Of a stretch of 64,000 bases of DNA, positions 62,854-64,000 are shown in pieces. The notes below the pieces were generated by a model. That model saw nothing but the letters and a program-made list of their open reading frames with translations, was not told the DNA's origin and made no database searches. This DNA comes from Sphingomonas pokkalii (lineage in GTDB: Bacteria > Pseudomonadota > Alphaproteobacteria > Sphingomonadales > Sphingomonadaceae), in contig NZ_QENQ01000001.1 in NCBI RefSeq assembly GCF_003096275.1, positions 1,481,855 through 1,545,854 on the forward strand, in the 5' to 3' direction. A program made the position numbers and the translations under genes. Each line of letters starts with the position of its first letter. The stretch's first letter is position 1.

Positions 62854-63713
62854 TGTTCCGGATTCTCGTGTCTGCTGCAGCACTTGCCTTGGCGCCTTCG
62901 GCATCGGCGCAACAGACGGACTGGGCAAAGGTGCGCGCCGAGTGGAACCAGCCCATGGCGCCGTTCCGAATCCTGGGGAACGTTCATTATGTCGGGACGG
63001 CGGGCATTGCAGCCTATCTGATCACCAGTCCGCAGGGGCATATCCTGATCGATGGCGGCATGGCGGAAAGCGCGCCGCTGATCGCCGCCAATATCGAGAA
63101 GCTGGGGTTCAAGCTGGCGGACGTGAAGATCCTGCTGATCAACCACGCGCATTGGGACCATGCCGGCGGCCTTGCCGAACTGAAGCGTCGAACGGGGGCG
63201 CGGCTGCTGGCCAGCGCGGCCGACACGCCGGCGCTGGAGGCCGGTCGGTCCGACTATCGCCCGGACATCACCAGCAGCGCGCCGCCCGTGAAGGTAGACG
63301 GCGTGCTGAAGGACGGGGAAGAAATTCACTTCGGCACCAATACGCTGGTCGCGCATCTTACGCCGGGCCATACCAAGGGCTGTACCAGTTTCACGATGCA
63401 GGTGCCCTCCGGCGGTGACAGCCTGACCGTGTTGTTCGCCTGTAGCATGAGCGTCGCCGACCAGCCGCTGACGCCGGGCCATGGCTATGACGCGGCTCCG
63501 TCCGATTTCCGCGCGACCTTCGCCAAGCTCCGTGCGACGCAGGCGGATGTGTTCCTTAGCTTTCATGCGGAGCAGTTCGACCTTGCCGCCAAGCGCGCCA
63601 AGCAACTCGCGGGCGATGCCGAGGCGTTCGTCGATCCCGGCGAACTGGCGCGGCGGGTGGATGCGGCGCAGGCCGATTTCGAGGCCGAGTTGAAGCGCGA
63701 AAACGGGAAATGA
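62850..63713 (+). CDS. Subclass B3-type metallo-beta-lactamase
   Basis: A 287-residue MBL-fold enzyme with a Sec signal peptide (cleavage near ASA-Q at 20/21) and the B3 zinc set: HAHWDH at 99-104, His174 in TPGHTKGC and His239 near FLSFHAEQF. B3 enzymes hydrolyse penicillins, cephalosporins and carbapenems using two zinc ions, and environmental members occur in sphingomonads. Resistance is predicted, not shown; other hydrolases share this fold. The ATG overlaps the comEC stop (ATGA), with GGGAGAG upstream. Confidence 0.9.
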   Translation: MMFRILVSAAALALAPSASAQQTDWAKVRAEWNQPMAPFRILGNVHYVGTAGIAAYLITSPQGHILIDGGMAESAPLIAANIEKLGFKLADVKILLINHAHWDHAGGLAELKRRTGARLLASAADTPALEAGRSDYRPDITSSAPPVKVDGVLKDGEEIHFGTNTLVAHLTPGHTKGCTSFTMQVPSGGDSLTVLFACSMSVADQPLTPGHGYDAAPSDFRATFAKLRATQADVFLSFHAEQFDLAAKRAKQLAGDAEAFVDPGELARRVDAAQADFEAELKRENGK

Positions 63714-63746
63714 GCCCTGCCACGCGCATATGGTCGGCGCGATAGC

Positions 63747-64000
63747 GTGAACGTCGATCCGTCCGAAGGATGGGATGCTATTGCCGAGGCATTTGTCGCA
63801 GCCCGATCGAACATCGGGGCGGCTCTGGTGCGGAACTGGGCACGCGAAACCCTGTCACCGGGAGCAGAGATCGTCGACATAGGGTGCGGTTCTGGGGTGC
63901 CGATCGCACGCGCGCTTATAGACGACGGCTTCACCGTGTTCGGCATCGACGCCTCGCCGCGCCTCCTTCGGGCCTTTGCACGGCAATTTCCCGCCATGCC
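63747..64000 (+). CDS. SAM-dependent methyltransferase, C-terminus outside window
   Basis: A GTG at 63747 opens a frame of 84 codons that is cut by the right edge. The sequence WDAIAEAFVAARSNIG is followed by the class I motif EIVDIGCGSGVPIARAL and a second strand VFGIDASPRLLRAF, the SAM-binding fold. The substrate is unknown. It lies 33 bases after the metallo-beta-lactamase stop. The start has no strong ribosome binding site. Confidence 0.78.
   Translation, partial: MNVDPSEGWDAIAEAFVAARSNIGAALVRNWARETLSPGAEIVDIGCGSGVPIARALIDDGFTVFGIDASPRLLRAFARQFPAM

Overview
The window reads as a GC-rich alphaproteobacterial chromosome, most likely a Sphingomonas-type member of the Sphingomonadales. The evidence is two large TonB-dependent receptors, two UPF/DUF families centred on alphaproteobacteria (UPF0262, DUF1465/RcdA), a DksA with a single cysteine, a cobA-DUF2849-cysI-DUF934-cysH sulfur operon, and several short exported proteins without recognisable domains. 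No tRNA, rRNA, CRISPR array, insertion sequence or phage gene was found. The genus is inferred from gene content, not from a search.

Layout. 1-5 kb: the start of a GNAT gene, folB, an exported protein, then tonB-exbB-exbD-exbD closed by a strong terminator. A small TPR protein follows, behind what looks like a three-repeat Pho box. 5-9.4 kb: dcd, an inverted-repeat element, cdd, UPF0262, dnaB and an AT-rich DUF2971 gene that looks acquired. 9.4-16.5 kb: VIT-family transporter, fructosamine-kinase-like protein, a CobW GTPase behind a Zur/Fur-like palindrome, and the assimilatory sulfate/siroheme operon read leftward. 16.6-24 kb: moaC-trpC-trpD, trpG, trpE and ppiD read leftward with two small exported proteins interposed, then tpiA. 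24-35 kb: a GGDEF-EAL protein, M17 aminopeptidase, serine hydrolase, rimO, a GNAT, DUF486, surE and serS. 35-42.5 kb: dksA, a PilZ protein, two YdcH-like proteins, an RcdA homologue, an NMO-type flavoenzyme, a gamma-carbonic-anhydrase-like protein, uxaA, and a diguanylate cyclase coupled to a GAF protein.

42.5-57.8 kb is the accessory carbohydrate region. It holds two TonB-dependent receptors, an ABC exporter, MarR and LacI regulators, a PF10091 (GH144-like) lipoprotein, a GH3 beta-glucosidase and a GH127 beta-L-arabinofuranosidase. Three near-identical palindromes (core ATGTAACCGGTT) lie before the first receptor, the PF10091 gene and the lacI/GH3 divergent pair. They tie these genes into one predicted LacI regulon for outer-membrane uptake and periplasmic hydrolysis of a glucan. 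TonB and ExbB/ExbD from the left end would power the receptors.

57.9-64 kb: gltA and gltX read leftward, then divergent comEC, a subclass-B3-type metallo-beta-lactamase translationally coupled to comEC, and the start of a SAM-dependent methyltransferase cut by the window edge.
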